NCBI GenBank assembly: GCA_934748015.1
Contig: CAKVHF010000001.1
Location: 124,001 to 188,000 of the forward strand
Length of the DNA stretch: 64,000 nucleotides
Reading direction: 5' to 3'
Origin: an uncultured Clostridia bacterium
GTDB lineage: Bacteria; Bacillota; Clostridia; Christensenellales; UBA1242
Below, piece after piece: positions 1 through 9,771 of this stretch (position 1 is the stretch's first letter; every line of letters begins with the position of its first letter). The translations under genes and the position numbers were made by a program. Below the pieces are notes generated by a model that saw only the letters and a list, made by a program, of their open reading frames with translations, searched no databases and was not told the origin of the DNA.

Positions 1-2532
1 GTCGGTGAAGAATGTGTCGGCGGAATAGTTGGATACGGTGTTGGAGTTGTTATTAGTGGTTGTGTTTCTGGTGGAGGTGTTAATACAACTGGGCCAGTAA
101 GTGTAAGTGATACAACTATCGAAGGTATTACCTATGTTGGTGGTATTATCGGTTATCACAAATTTACTAATAATACAAACGATAAATATGATGTCAATGA
201 TTATAACCCAGATTCAACCATTGGTAGCGGAAATCGTATAATGATCTTTGGTGTTACAAACAATGCTGATGTATCTGGCGAGAAATATATCGGTGGTGTC
301 GCTGGATATATTGACCGTGCAGGTGTTATATTTAAGAATGAAGACCTTGGCGAGAGTGATGTCGGTGGTGTTAAGTATATCAACACATCATATGATAGTA
401 ATAATATTGATGAAAGTGAGACAATAAGTCTTGGTTCTGGTTCGTCTGCAAAATGCAACCCAGATGCAACTATCAGATGGAAAAAACCATTTACCGCTAA
501 GTCAATTAAGGATATTAACAATAGTTACAATAGAGAGGATGATGCTAGTACATCAGGCGCTGTGCAATATTCTAGCTTTGATGAGGCTAAGTTACATTTT
601 GTCCAAGAACAGAATGTAGAACAGACATGGGATGAATTGGCAGGTAGCAATGGTGCTTTCCAATCTGACATTAGTGATATGTTGTTTACACATAGACCGG
701 ATTCATCTTCTGGTAGTACAAGTAAGTCGGTTGGTCAGACAATAACCGTTAACTATAAGGTTTCTGCAGGAAGTACTACCAAGAAGTATCCTCCTAGCGA
801 AGCGATATTTATAGGCGACATAGTAGGCAATAGATATCTAGACAATATGAACCCTAAGGGTACAAGCATTACTATAGGGGATAAGAGATATTTTAACTAC
901 AACAATAATCATGCAGATAATGTTGTGGATGATAATGATCTTACCTGGAACGATGTTTTGATTGGTGATCAGATAGAATTAACAACCAATAAGTACAAAG
1001 AGGGTACGGTCGATATTGATGTAAGCATGTCAATGCAATGGGTCAGAACGGATTGTTATATTGATATAGACACCGAACTCAATAGGAAAAATACTCTTTC
1101 AGGATATACACATACACAATCTCTTAGAGACTGGACTGTAGAGAATGTGGAAGACTGGGGAACAGATAACTGGAAGGATGTTAACGAAATTGCATATGTG
1201 TTTAAAGATAATAAATATTATATATGTGAACAAAGTAAAGATACTACAATTAACATTTATGCGTTAGAAATAAAATTTGAAATGATGTGTGATTCTGGTG
1301 TTAGTGGTATGGATGGAGAGTATAGCAGGACATTGAGATTATATAATATGTTAACGTATAAACTTATACACGACCCTGGTGGTTTGTCCAAAATGGAGCG
1401 TATAGAGATAGATAGTTTTGGGGCATTTCCACCTAAGACTGTTGGTTTATCATATATTAACAACACTCAGAAAATACAATCATTTAAATATAACATTCCA
1501 CATACGGTGTTGGATGTTGATGGTAAAGGAAACTTACCAGTAAAAGTTGTAGATCAAACAGCATTTACTGAGAAAAATATTTTAGGTAAATTTAAACCTA
1601 TACTTGGGGGGGTTCTTGGAGGAACGATAGATCAATCGCAATTCCCAATAGATGAAACAAGTGATATTACAAACTCAACAACAGGATCATTGTTTACATC
1701 AGGTTTTACTTATAATTACAGTGTATGGTGGGAAGATACTGATAGTTCCAATATCAACTTAGCTACTTATCTAGGTTCACACACAGCCCAAGATCAAGAG
1801 AAAGCCCCTTCTACAGCAGGTGGTTCTACAAGTGGAGAAACTGAGTTAGGAAGCGGTAGTAATTTAAATAAAAATTCAATGACTTACACCAAAGTGTGTA
1901 ATATAATCAATAACTCAGGCGGAAATTATCTAATGTGTCTTGGTGCATTGCAAATGTGTGAAATTGAAGTAAGTCCTGGGAATCAACTATCGTCTATGGA
2001 TGTTGGATCTTATGATGGTAAAAATTTCCCAAGGAAAAGCGGTGGGGCACATTATACACCTCCGGGAGAATTTAAAAAAGTGATAGCATACAATTGGGCT
2101 TGTAATTATTACAATGGTAGTGTGTCTCCTAGATATCCTGTACCAAATCGAAAATCTGGAAATGACTATTGTGTTGATTATAGTTGGAGTGAAACTCTAA
2201 ACTGTTTGAAAGGAGCTAAACAAATATATAGTGACTGTTTTGGTTTTGTAAGAATAGTGCAAATGTTGGCGTATAATAAGGTAACAATAACAAGTTATGG
2301 AGATATTACAGAACTGGGGAACAGAAATAAAATACTGCCAGGTGCAGTTGTTCGTTGGCGTGCAGGCGGCGAAGATAAACATGTTGCAATATACCTATAT
2401 ACTGATGGAGATTATGCATACTTTATAGATCAACAATGTATTGTAAGAAATGGGAAATGGGAACAAAACGGAAACATTGATTATATAACAGAAGGTTCTG
2501 GTAGAGATGTAATGTACTTTAAAAACATGTAA
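1..2532 (+). CDS. Large secreted adhesin-like protein, C-terminal NlpC/P60-like domain (5' end outside window)
   Basis: The reading frame is open from base 1, so the N-terminus and any signal peptide lie upstream. The first ~110 visible residues carry repeated VGGI(V/I)GY / IGGVAGY units typical of GLUG-type repeats in large surface proteins. A long middle region has no domain I recognise and ends in a Gly/Ser/Thr-rich linker (around 1790-1860). The last ~200 residues look like a papain-fold NlpC/P60 or CHAP peptidase: SDCFGFVR supplies a candidate catalytic Cys and DKHVAIYL a candidate His, followed by a possible third polar residue. I infer an exported protein that binds at the surface and may cut peptidoglycan. 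A bidirectional terminator follows. The family assignment of the C-terminal domain is by motif only. Confidence 0.7.
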   Translation, partial: VGEECVGGIVGYGVGVVISGCVSGGGVNTTGPVSVSDTTIEGITYVGGIIGYHKFTNNTNDKYDVNDYNPDSTIGSGNRIMIFGVTNNADVSGEKYIGGVAGYIDRAGVIFKNEDLGESDVGGVKYINTSYDSNNIDESETISLGSGSSAKCNPDATIRWKKPFTAKSIKDINNSYNREDDASTSGAVQYSSFDEAKLHFVQEQNVEQTWDELAGSNGAFQSDISDMLFTHRPDSSSGSTSKSVGQTITVNYKVSAGSTTKKYPPSEAIFIGDIVGNRYLDNMNPKGTSITIGDKRYFNYNNNHADNVVDDNDLTWNDVLIGDQIELTTNKYKEGTVDIDVSMSMQWVRTDCYIDIDTELNRKNTLSGYTHTQSLRDWTVENVEDWGTDNWKDVNEIAYVFKDNKYYICEQSKDTTINIYALEIKFEMMCDSGVSGMDGEYSRTLRLYNMLTYKLIHDPGGLSKMERIEIDSFGAFPPKTVGLSYINNTQKIQSFKYNIPHTVLDVDGKGNLPVKVVDQTAFTEKNILGKFKPILGGVLGGTIDQSQFPIDETSDITNSTTGSLFTSGFTYNYSVWWEDTDSSNINLATYLGSHTAQDQEKAPSTAGGSTSGETELGSGSNLNKNSMTYTKVCNIINNSGGNYLMCLGALQMCEIEVSPGNQLSSMDVGSYDGKNFPRKSGGAHYTPPGEFKKVIAYNWACNYYNGSVSPRYPVPNRKSGNDYCVDYSWSETLNCLKGAKQIYSDCFGFVRIVQMLAYNKVTITSYGDITELGNRNKILPGAVVRWRAGGEDKHVAIYLYTDGDYAYFIDQQCIVRNGKWEQNGNIDYITEGSGRDVMYFKNM

Positions 2533-2552
2533 TTTTTATTGTTTTGTACGAA

Positions 2553-2592
2553 AAAAAAGATTGAGAAATATTACTCATTTCTCAATCTTTTT
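2553..2592. terminator. Bidirectional intrinsic terminator
   Basis: A perfect 12-bp stem (2558-2569 with 2577-2588) has a 7-nt loop, an A-run on the left and a T-run on the right. It lies between two convergent genes and can end transcription from both sides. Confidence 0.85.
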
Positions 2593-2622
2593 TCTGTTAT
2601 AGTAGGCTTATTTGACTACTAT

Positions 2623-3972
2623 TTAGTATTCCATGCTCCAATCTTCTTCATAATATTCATATCGATCACTATCTGTTTCGTTTGACATATTTTGTTCTGC
2701 TGGGTCCAATACAGGTACTTTGTCCATCATTTCTTTGAACTCATCATAACTATCAATGTTTAGGCTATCAAATATAGCAAGTAAGTCTCCTACATTTTTG
2801 AAATAATTTTTGTTATTGTTGTAATCGTACTCTACAGGTTGTTCATCTTTGTACAATACAGTTTGGATAGTAGGTCCGTTATAATTGTTGCTTTGTGATT
2901 CGTAAACTTTTAGAGTTTTTGTTACTTGCTCACTCAATGCTTCATATCTTTCGTCATGGCAACCAGTTTCTTGCTTAGCTTGGTTCATGCTATATAACAA
3001 TTGTTCAGTGCTATATATGTTATGATCATCCATATATTGAGATAGTTTGTCAGTGTTATAATAATCGTTGAATATATCTAGATCTACATATGATGATGAG
3101 TTTACTTCATCTAGTGGTTTGCCGAAGTTGGTATTTTTGTAGCAGTCATCAACATTGTATAGTGATGTGCTACCCATGATATTATTCTTTTCCATCTTTT
3201 CTTTTAAGTCTGTATAATTATTAATTCCTATATCGTTCATGATAACAGCAAATGCTTTTAGGTCATACTTTTTGTCGTATGCAACTATATCTTCACTTTT
3301 TGCTTTTTCGGCTTCAATTTTTGGGGAAAGTTCAATATATTCTTCCTCTAGTTTTTTATAGCCTTTATCTTTTTTTAGTGCTTCGTAGTCTACTTCGCCA
3401 TCTTTAATGTATTTTAGGGCATATTCTTCTGCTTGGGCTTGTATTTCGCTCATTCTTTCGGAGTACTCTGGACTTACATATAGGTCTTCGTAATTGTCGA
3501 AGGATATACGCTTGTGCTTATATCCACTGTTGTTAACCACTCTAGAATCTTTGATATCATCCAATATGTCATTGCATTGATTGCTTGTTCTAATAACTTT
3601 GCCATAATGCATTGCTCTTGTCATAACATATAGGTTAGGGATATCTCTGTCTTCCAACAATTTCATTGTCTCTTCGATAGGGAATGCTTTAACAAACTCT
3701 TTTGCGTTAATTTCGATTTCGTAGTCGTCGTTAATATTGAAGATATTATACACATCCTCGGCTTTTTGTGGTTGTTTGTCTTGGCTTGGGTTGGTGATTG
3801 GATCTTGTGTGTTTTGACCTGGTTGGGTTACATCGGTGCTGATGATAGGGTCTTTAACTGGGTCATTACGAGTGATGCCATTGTTGATTAGGGTATAAGC
3901 ACCAAAGCCGGCTAGGGCAGCAACTCCTACTATAGCTGCAGTTGCTGCTATTTTCTTTGCATCTAATTTCAT
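2623..3972 (-). CDS. Membrane-anchored or secreted protein of unknown function
   Basis: 449 residues. The N-terminus (MKLDAKK then a hydrophobic stretch at ~8-30, ending in GAYTLINNG) is a signal peptide or single membrane anchor. It is followed by a Pro/Gln/Thr/Asp-rich linker (~38-70) and a hydrophilic, Lys/Glu/Asp/Tyr-rich domain with predicted helices (around residues 180-230, KDKGYKKLEEEY region) and an acidic Tyr-rich tail. I do not recognise the family. The start codon is preceded by AAGGAGAT. Divergent from the dacF-like gene across a 413-bp gap with its own promoters, and convergent with the large adhesin-like gene. An extracytoplasmic structural or binding role is an inference from topology only. 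Confidence 0.8.
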   Translation of the reverse strand: MKLDAKKIAATAAIVGVAALAGFGAYTLINNGITRNDPVKDPIISTDVTQPGQNTQDPITNPSQDKQPQKAEDVYNIFNINDDYEIEINAKEFVKAFPIEETMKLLEDRDIPNLYVMTRAMHYGKVIRTSNQCNDILDDIKDSRVVNNSGYKHKRISFDNYEDLYVSPEYSERMSEIQAQAEEYALKYIKDGEVDYEALKKDKGYKKLEEEYIELSPKIEAEKAKSEDIVAYDKKYDLKAFAVIMNDIGINNYTDLKEKMEKNNIMGSTSLYNVDDCYKNTNFGKPLDEVNSSSYVDLDIFNDYYNTDKLSQYMDDHNIYSTEQLLYSMNQAKQETGCHDERYEALSEQVTKTLKVYESQSNNYNGPTIQTVLYKDEQPVEYDYNNNKNYFKNVGDLLAIFDSLNIDSYDEFKEMMDKVPVLDPAEQNMSNETDSDRYEYYEEDWSMEY

Positions 3973-4097
3973 TTGTTTATCTCCTTAATGGTTTGTTGTT
4001 TTTTTATTTTCCATTTCGTTCTGCCATATATGTTATTGGTAAAAGTTAAAAAATGTCAATTAGATTACATTTGCCTATTTTAGTAATCGATACCTAT

Positions 4098-4126
4098 ATT
4101 TTACTACAAGTATCTTCGGTTGTCAA
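4098..4126 (-). promoter_or_regulatory. Sigma-A promoter for the 449-aa secreted protein
   Basis: On the minus strand TTGACA (4121-4126) is followed after 17 nt by TAAAAT (4098-4103). A second, weaker minus-strand candidate, TTGACA (4054-4059) with 18 nt to TAACAT (4030-4035), lies closer to the gene. The rest of the 3973-4385 gap is AT-rich; I see no gene in it and no convincing plus-strand promoter for the downstream dacF-like gene. Confidence 0.6.
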
Positions 4127-4385
4127 TACCCAATATTTCCCACGCATTTGTCGAAAAATGTCGATAAATTGTGTTAAGAGATGTTATATCCCACATATTT
4201 CGCTACTTGTTATTCAAAATATATGTTTGAGTATATATAATACATAATAATTATTGTTTATTAATTCTTTTTCATTATTTTGGTCGCCTCTTAGGGGTAT
4301 AGTGATATATTTATTATCCTCTTTGTATATTTATTGCACATATTTCGCACACTATATGTAACACAAAGTTGAAGAAGGTGAAAAT

Positions 4386-5567
4386 ATGGCGATAAGAAAA
4401 AAAATATTAATTTTGTTACTATGTTGTATTACTATCCTTGCATTTCTGTTGCAACCCAAGGTGACAAAAGCCAGTACCAATGGTGCGAGCATTGCTGGTT
4501 TTGATAAGTTTTCCAGCACTAGTTACATCCTTATGGAGGCTAGCTCTGGCAAAGTATTAGTTAATTTCAACGAAGAAGAGCGTATGCCGGTTGCTAGTAT
4601 CTGTAAGTTAATGACCAGTCTACTTACTTTGGAGAGGCTGGATAGCGGAGAGATCAGCTTGGACGATATGGTTTTGGTCAGTGAGCATGCAGCAAAGGTG
4701 GAAGGTAGTCAAGCATTTCTAGATGCGGGCAGTAGTTATACAGTAGGTGAATTGCTTAAGAGTGTGATTGTTGCATCTGCCAATGATAGCGCTATAGCCT
4801 TAGCTGAGCATATTGCTGGTAGTGAGGAACTATTCGTGACAATGATGAATGATCGTGCTAAAGAACTAGGAATGAACAATACTAATTACACCAATGCAAC
4901 TGGTTTGACAACTGCAGATCAGTATAGTACAGCTTATGATACTTGTCTTATTTTGCGAGAGATCAATAAGCACGAAACATACAGTAAGTTTGCTAAAATC
5001 TGGATGGATAACCTTACACATCCATCTGGCAGAGTGACAGAACTAGTTAACACCAACAGACTTATTAGATATTACGAGCCATGTTTGGATGGCAAAACTG
5101 GCTATACAGACGAGGCTGGGTATTGCCTAAGCAGTGTTGCTAGCAAAAATGGTCTTAAATTGGTTGCAGTAACTCTACATTGTAAGGATTCTGCTAGTAG
5201 ATTCTTTGAAAGCATGAAATTGTACGACTATGGTTTTGCTAATTTCGAGAACAAAGTTGTTTTAGCAAAAGATGATTTTGTCCAAGACATCGCAACCAAT
5301 AATGCAAAGTCGAATACTGCAAGGGTGGGCATCAGCAAAGATCTAAGTTATCTGCTTTGCAAAAATGAAGCAATGGCTAGCGAGGTTGTATATAATATAC
5401 CTGATAAGATCTCTGCACCTATGTCTGCTGGAGACAAAGTCGGATCAATTGCGGTTATGTGCAATGGTGACAAAGTAGCAGAGGTAGACGTAGTATTGCT
5501 AGATGATATTGCTAGACAGGGCATGCTAGACATCTTTGATAAGATATTCAACAAATGGACTACCTAA
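4386..5567 (+). CDS. dacF: D-alanyl-D-alanine carboxypeptidase (S11, DacF/PBP5 type)
   Basis: 393 residues; removes the terminal D-alanine from peptidoglycan stem peptides outside the cell. Signal peptide at 1-29 (KVTKAS cleavage region). All three penicillin-binding motifs are present: SxxK as S71-I-C-K74, SxN as S131-A-N133, and K237-T-G239. A C-terminal beta domain with an amphipathic end (FDKIFNKW) fits peripheral membrane attachment as in PBP5-type enzymes. The start follows GAAGAAGGTGAAAAT. Monocistronic, closed by a terminator at 5618. Which of the S11 paralogues (dacF, dacB, dacA) it corresponds to cannot be decided from the sequence; the dacF name is a best guess because of the sporulating background. 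Confidence 0.88.
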   Translation: MAIRKKILILLLCCITILAFLLQPKVTKASTNGASIAGFDKFSSTSYILMEASSGKVLVNFNEEERMPVASICKLMTSLLTLERLDSGEISLDDMVLVSEHAAKVEGSQAFLDAGSSYTVGELLKSVIVASANDSAIALAEHIAGSEELFVTMMNDRAKELGMNNTNYTNATGLTTADQYSTAYDTCLILREINKHETYSKFAKIWMDNLTHPSGRVTELVNTNRLIRYYEPCLDGKTGYTDEAGYCLSSVASKNGLKLVAVTLHCKDSASRFFESMKLYDYGFANFENKVVLAKDDFVQDIATNNAKSNTARVGISKDLSYLLCKNEAMASEVVYNIPDKISAPMSAGDKVGSIAVMCNGDKVAEVDVVLLDDIARQGMLDIFDKIFNKWTT

Positions 5568-5617
5568 ATTATTGTTTTTTGCGTAGAGTCACAACTTTGG
5601 GAGCAAAATAGCACAAG

Positions 5618-5657
5618 AAATAGACATATTGATACTTGATATGTCTATTTTTTTTGT
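5618..5657 (+). terminator. Intrinsic terminator after dacF-like gene
   Basis: 12-bp stem (5618-5629 with 5639-5650), 9-nt loop, followed by an eight-T run. Confidence 0.85.
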
Positions 5658-5869
5658 TTTAAGTTTGTTTTCGTTTTCCACTTTTTCCACACTTTCCCAA
5701 AAAATGTAAAAATAATTTACATAATTTGGTAAAATCTACACAAAGTAATACAAACAAAGGTGATCGTGGGAGGGTAGTATGATATATTATGTAAGATTGC
5801 TTGCTGTGTAGCAAAAAATGCCCAAAACAACAAAATTTTACAATTTAGGACTATAGTTGTGAAATATAG

Positions 5870-5898
5870 TTGACAAATTTTTTTGTAAAGTATAAACT
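5870..5898 (+). promoter_or_regulatory. Sigma-A promoter for the Ig-like surface protein
   Basis: TTGACA (5870-5875), 17 nt, TAAACT (5893-5898), about 50 nt upstream of the start codon. The gap 5568-5947 otherwise holds the upstream terminator and a 10-codon ORF (5779-5811) with a GGGAGGG ribosome site whose reality is doubtful. Confidence 0.65.
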
Positions 5899-5947
5899 CT
5901 ACATGTTACAAATTATAAACATTTTTTAAGGAGAATTAATTACTATT

Positions 5948-8900
5948 ATGAAAGGCAACAAAATTTTAAAGCAAATATCAAAAGTTTTACTTTCTGTATG
6001 TTTAGTTTTTGCATTCCTTTGCACTCCTATTACCAAGTTTTTTGGTAAAGTAGCCAAGGTTTTTGCTGAATCCCCATCAGAACTTACTGATATAACCGGT
6101 GCTAATGTTAAGGTTGAAGGTTTCAAAGGTAGCGGTGAAGTAGGTAAGGGTATTGCATTGCCTACTGTTAAGGTTAACGGTGGCAGTTCAATCAATGTTA
6201 CAGAAGAAAATGCTGGCCTTGTATATGATGTTAAGACATCTACTGGCAAAACTGTAACTACAGATACTACTTTTGCTAAAATTAGAAAGGGTATTGCTGA
6301 TCTAGGCGAAGATACAAATAAGTATTATCTTGTATCTACTGTAGAGGGCGTATATACTCTTGATATCCACACTGTAGAAGATGACAAACTACAAACTGTT
6401 GTCAAAGGACTTCAGATCAACGTAACTAAGGCTGATGCTAGCATTGCTGTATCCAGCACATCTGTTGTAGCCAATGGCACTAATGGTATTGTATTGCCTG
6501 CTAAGATCTCTCTTGCTAAGATCAAGAGCGAAGATTTCAAGATGCCTCTTCCTACATTGCACAAAGATGGCAAAATAGAAAATGTAGTTGTAAAGTGCAT
6601 CCCTGCTGGTTCTACTAGTGAAGCTGCTAAGGTTCTAGAACCTATCAAGGACACAGATGGCAACATTACTCATTTTGCATTCAAGGCAGAAGACAGAACT
6701 GCTCTTAATAGCAAAGGTAGATATACATTTATCTATTCTTATATCGCAAATGGTACAAAACTATGTGCTGATGCTAAAATAACTTGCGAAGTAGCAGATA
6801 ATGACAAATATCTAGACGATATTACTCTTGCTATGTCTACTACAATTACCGATCCAGAGCTTAAATCAGGCAATATCGGCATCGAGTACTCTTTGCCAAC
6901 TGCTACTGTATACAATAGCAAATCTGGTTCAACAGACGCAATCCCTGCTGTTGTAACTATCAAGGTTACTCCAGCTAGCAATATCGCTAATGCCAAGGTT
7001 AAACTAGACGGTTACAAGTTGACTGTAGATACTATTGGTACTTACCATGTAGTATATACTGCTACTTATCCATATTCTGACAAGAAAGTTGAGAGAAACT
7101 TTGTTGTAGAGATGAAGGACGAGATCAGCCCAGAGGTTATGTTTGTAGAAGGTTATGACAGAGATGCTTACTTTACTAGCCATACTGATGCAACCGAGAC
7201 TGACTTTGTAGAGTCTCTAGTAGACAAAACCGACGTTATTAAGTCAATTTATGTACTTGCAGGCGACAGTGTAACAATTAATATCCCAGCGATTTATGCT
7301 AAGGATAACTCTACTGATGGCAAATATACATTTACTCGTACTATCACTAAGACTGACAACAATACTGTTGATATCGAAGAAGATAGCAATAAGGCAGCAA
7401 CATTTGCTGCAACAACCGAGGGTGTGTATACTATCCAATATTCTGTAACTGATGGCAATAACAAACAAGCTATTGCTAAGAAGTCTATCTTGGTTGTAAA
7501 ACAAGCTACTTTGAGCGATGTTAACGCAATTGATGAAACTAGTCATACAATTGTAGAGGCATCTAAGCCAAAGGTAACTACAGGTACAACTCCTCGTACA
7601 GTTAAGTCTGACGGCACTTTCTCTATTGCTGTTCCTACTGCAACTGATACTATTACTACTCAATTGAAAGAGAAATTTACTAGACTAAAATCTAGTTCAA
7701 TTGCGTGGACAAGCAAGGTAGAACTTACTACAACTCTTGTAGCTTATGACTCTACTGACCAAAAAGTTGATGGAAAATCTTACGAATTTACAAAAGACGA
7801 TATTGATGAGAACGGTAAGTATACTATTGATATGAAGAAAGTGTTTGGCACAGACGAACTTGCTGGAGTTGCATATTTCAAGGTTATTACTACTGCTTCT
7901 ACCGATTGGATGACTTCTCTTGGTCTAGAAAAGAAAACTGTAGAGAGTTCTAAAATCACTTATGTTAAGTCTGCTACTGATACAAATGCATCTACTATTG
8001 CATTTGCAGAGTTTGGTGGTGAGACAACTCTTGCAGGTATCTTGTCTAAGAAAAATGCTACAACAATTGCAAAAACAATTGATAGATATGAAAATGGTAA
8101 AAATCACGAAGGTTGCACATTTACTGCTACTATCGAGAATAATGGTATGTTGAGAGACAGCAATGGACACTACATTGCTCCATTTAACCAATATAGTGCA
8201 GAAAATAGTGCTAAGGTTGCCTTCCCAGATCTACTTATTACAGACGCAGAGGACGGAACACAATTGTCTGTAACAGGTACTATCACTGATAGCCTAGGCA
8301 ATACTAAGACATTTGTACCTACAATCGATCGTATTAATCTACTATCCGGTACTGGTTATCAATATTATGTAACTCTTGGCGAGTTCGAATTGACTACTGC
8401 AGGTATGTATACTGTATCAATAACTGCTAAAGATATGGGAGACAACTACTCAGTATATTCATTTGGTGTTATGGTTAATGATACTACTAGCCCTTCAGAT
8501 ATTGTGCTAGATACTGATCTAGTAGGTGAGAGCACTATTAGCAAAACTTATTACACTGGTGAATTTATTTCGTTCCCAGAAGCAAAAATAGTAGATAATG
8601 TAGACGAGAACTGCGAATATACAGCAAAACTTACCGACTATCCAGAGGGTGCTAGATTGACTGAGAACGTATTTAACGGTGGTTTTACAACTCTTACTGC
8701 TGGTACGTACAAAATCACTTATGATTGCAAAGACAATTCTGGCAATGAGTTCTCTAAGACATATAGCTTAGAGGTTACTGCTAAAGATCATACAACTATT
8801 ATTGTTGACGAGTCGTTATTTGAAGATAATTTCACTTATGCATTTGATGATTCTAAGATTACTAACGAGATCACTATTCCAGGTGGTACTGCTTCCAACA

Positions 8901-9508
8901 CTGTAGATCCTGAGATTAATGGTAAGACTATTAAGCCTACCGTTAAGAACAAGAACAACGTTACTCAGACAGTAAGTGTTGATGGCGACCAATACTCATT
9001 CAATGCTACACAAGGTATCTATACTATTACTTACAAGGAAGGTTCTGTTACTAAGACATATACTATCTATGTAGGTGATACCGATGCTCCAGTATTGACT
9101 TGGAAGAAAGAAATCCCATCTACTATCAAACTTAATGAGAAATGGGGTAAGGGCATTAAAGACATGTATGAGATCACTGATGTTAAGAACGGTGAGACTT
9201 CTACAATAACAGATTCTGTTGTAACTATTACTAATCCAGATGGTGCTAAGAAGACTATCGATGGTTCTAGCGATTATACTTTTGACAAAGAGGGTACTTA
9301 TACTATCACAATCACATTTGATGATGGTGTAAACGAAGAGAAAGTAACTAAGACTATCACTGTATCTTCTGACACTAAGGATGCAACTGTTAACCCAACC
9401 AATGTTGTTGGTGTTATCCTAGTTATCGCAGCTGTACTAGTTGCAGGTGGACTAGTTGTATATCTTATCTTATCTTCTAAGAAAGCTAAGAAGAATAAAA
9501 ACAAATAA
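5948..9508 (+). CDS. Large surface protein with tandem Ig-like domains and C-terminal membrane anchor
   Basis: 1186 residues. N-terminal signal peptide (basic start, hydrophobic ~8-28, KVFAES near 38-42), then a chain of beta-rich repeats each closing with motifs such as EGVYTIQYSVTDGNN, AGMYTVSITAKDMGD, AGTYKITYDCKDNSGN and EGTYTITITFDDG, characteristic of bacterial Ig-like folds that stack into stalks. The end is a transmembrane helix (~1153-1176) followed by a lysine tail, so the protein stays anchored in the membrane with the stalk outside; no LPXTG is seen. Codon use is strikingly even and Thr/Val rich. It has its own promoter and terminator and precedes the VirB6-like gene. Adhesin or envelope scaffold is inferred. 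Confidence 0.88.
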   Translation: MKGNKILKQISKVLLSVCLVFAFLCTPITKFFGKVAKVFAESPSELTDITGANVKVEGFKGSGEVGKGIALPTVKVNGGSSINVTEENAGLVYDVKTSTGKTVTTDTTFAKIRKGIADLGEDTNKYYLVSTVEGVYTLDIHTVEDDKLQTVVKGLQINVTKADASIAVSSTSVVANGTNGIVLPAKISLAKIKSEDFKMPLPTLHKDGKIENVVVKCIPAGSTSEAAKVLEPIKDTDGNITHFAFKAEDRTALNSKGRYTFIYSYIANGTKLCADAKITCEVADNDKYLDDITLAMSTTITDPELKSGNIGIEYSLPTATVYNSKSGSTDAIPAVVTIKVTPASNIANAKVKLDGYKLTVDTIGTYHVVYTATYPYSDKKVERNFVVEMKDEISPEVMFVEGYDRDAYFTSHTDATETDFVESLVDKTDVIKSIYVLAGDSVTINIPAIYAKDNSTDGKYTFTRTITKTDNNTVDIEEDSNKAATFAATTEGVYTIQYSVTDGNNKQAIAKKSILVVKQATLSDVNAIDETSHTIVEASKPKVTTGTTPRTVKSDGTFSIAVPTATDTITTQLKEKFTRLKSSSIAWTSKVELTTTLVAYDSTDQKVDGKSYEFTKDDIDENGKYTIDMKKVFGTDELAGVAYFKVITTASTDWMTSLGLEKKTVESSKITYVKSATDTNASTIAFAEFGGETTLAGILSKKNATTIAKTIDRYENGKNHEGCTFTATIENNGMLRDSNGHYIAPFNQYSAENSAKVAFPDLLITDAEDGTQLSVTGTITDSLGNTKTFVPTIDRINLLSGTGYQYYVTLGEFELTTAGMYTVSITAKDMGDNYSVYSFGVMVNDTTSPSDIVLDTDLVGESTISKTYYTGEFISFPEAKIVDNVDENCEYTAKLTDYPEGARLTENVFNGGFTTLTAGTYKITYDCKDNSGNEFSKTYSLEVTAKDHTTIIVDESLFEDNFTYAFDDSKITNEITIPGGTASNTVDPEINGKTIKPTVKNKNNVTQTVSVDGDQYSFNATQGIYTITYKEGSVTKTYTIYVGDTDAPVLTWKKEIPSTIKLNEKWGKGIKDMYEITDVKNGETSTITDSVVTITNPDGAKKTIDGSSDYTFDKEGTYTITITFDDGVNEEKVTKTITVSSDTKDATVNPTNVVGVILVIAAVLVAGGLVVYLILSSKKAKKNKNK

Positions 9509-9546
9509 TTAATTCTTATTAAAAATTAAAAAATATATCACAAAAT

Positions 9547-9594
9547 AAGACTATGTATATAAGGCCGAAATGTGCCTATACATAGTCTTTTTTT
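9547..9594 (+). terminator. Intrinsic terminator after Ig-like surface protein
   Basis: 13-bp outer stem (9547-9559 with 9577-9589) extended inward by GGC/GCC, followed by a T-run. Confidence 0.88.
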
Positions 9595-9708
9595 GTAACT
9601 TTGCATAAGTGTAAAAATATAAAAAATAAACGACTTCTTTCATTGCAATATTATATCTTAACCACAAATGTTGCAAAATGTAACAATTTGTCAATAATAC
9701 AAAATAAT

Positions 9709-9737
9709 TTGCCAATATCTATATTTTATTGTAAAAT
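9709..9737 (+). promoter_or_regulatory. Sigma-A promoter for the VirB6-like gene
   Basis: TTGCCA (9709-9714), 17 nt, TAAAAT (9732-9737); the start codon at 9772 has AGGATGAG as ribosome site. Confidence 0.55.
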
Positions 9738-9771
9738 ACTTATAATATATATATAGGATGAGAAAAGTAAA

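Noticed and set aside
4147..4166. GTCGA-containing repeat before the dacF-like gene as a LexA box
   Set aside because: TGTCGAAAAATGTCGA is a direct repeat and lacks the CGAAC...GTTCG symmetry.
4053..4247. 64-codon plus-strand ORF in the gap before the dacF-like gene
   Set aside because: No ribosome site, composition like the surrounding noncoding DNA, and it covers the minus-strand promoters.
5926..9504. Several long minus-strand ORFs opposite the Ig-like surface gene (up to 139 codons)
   Set aside because: Shadows caused by the even, Thr/Val-rich codon use of the plus-strand gene.
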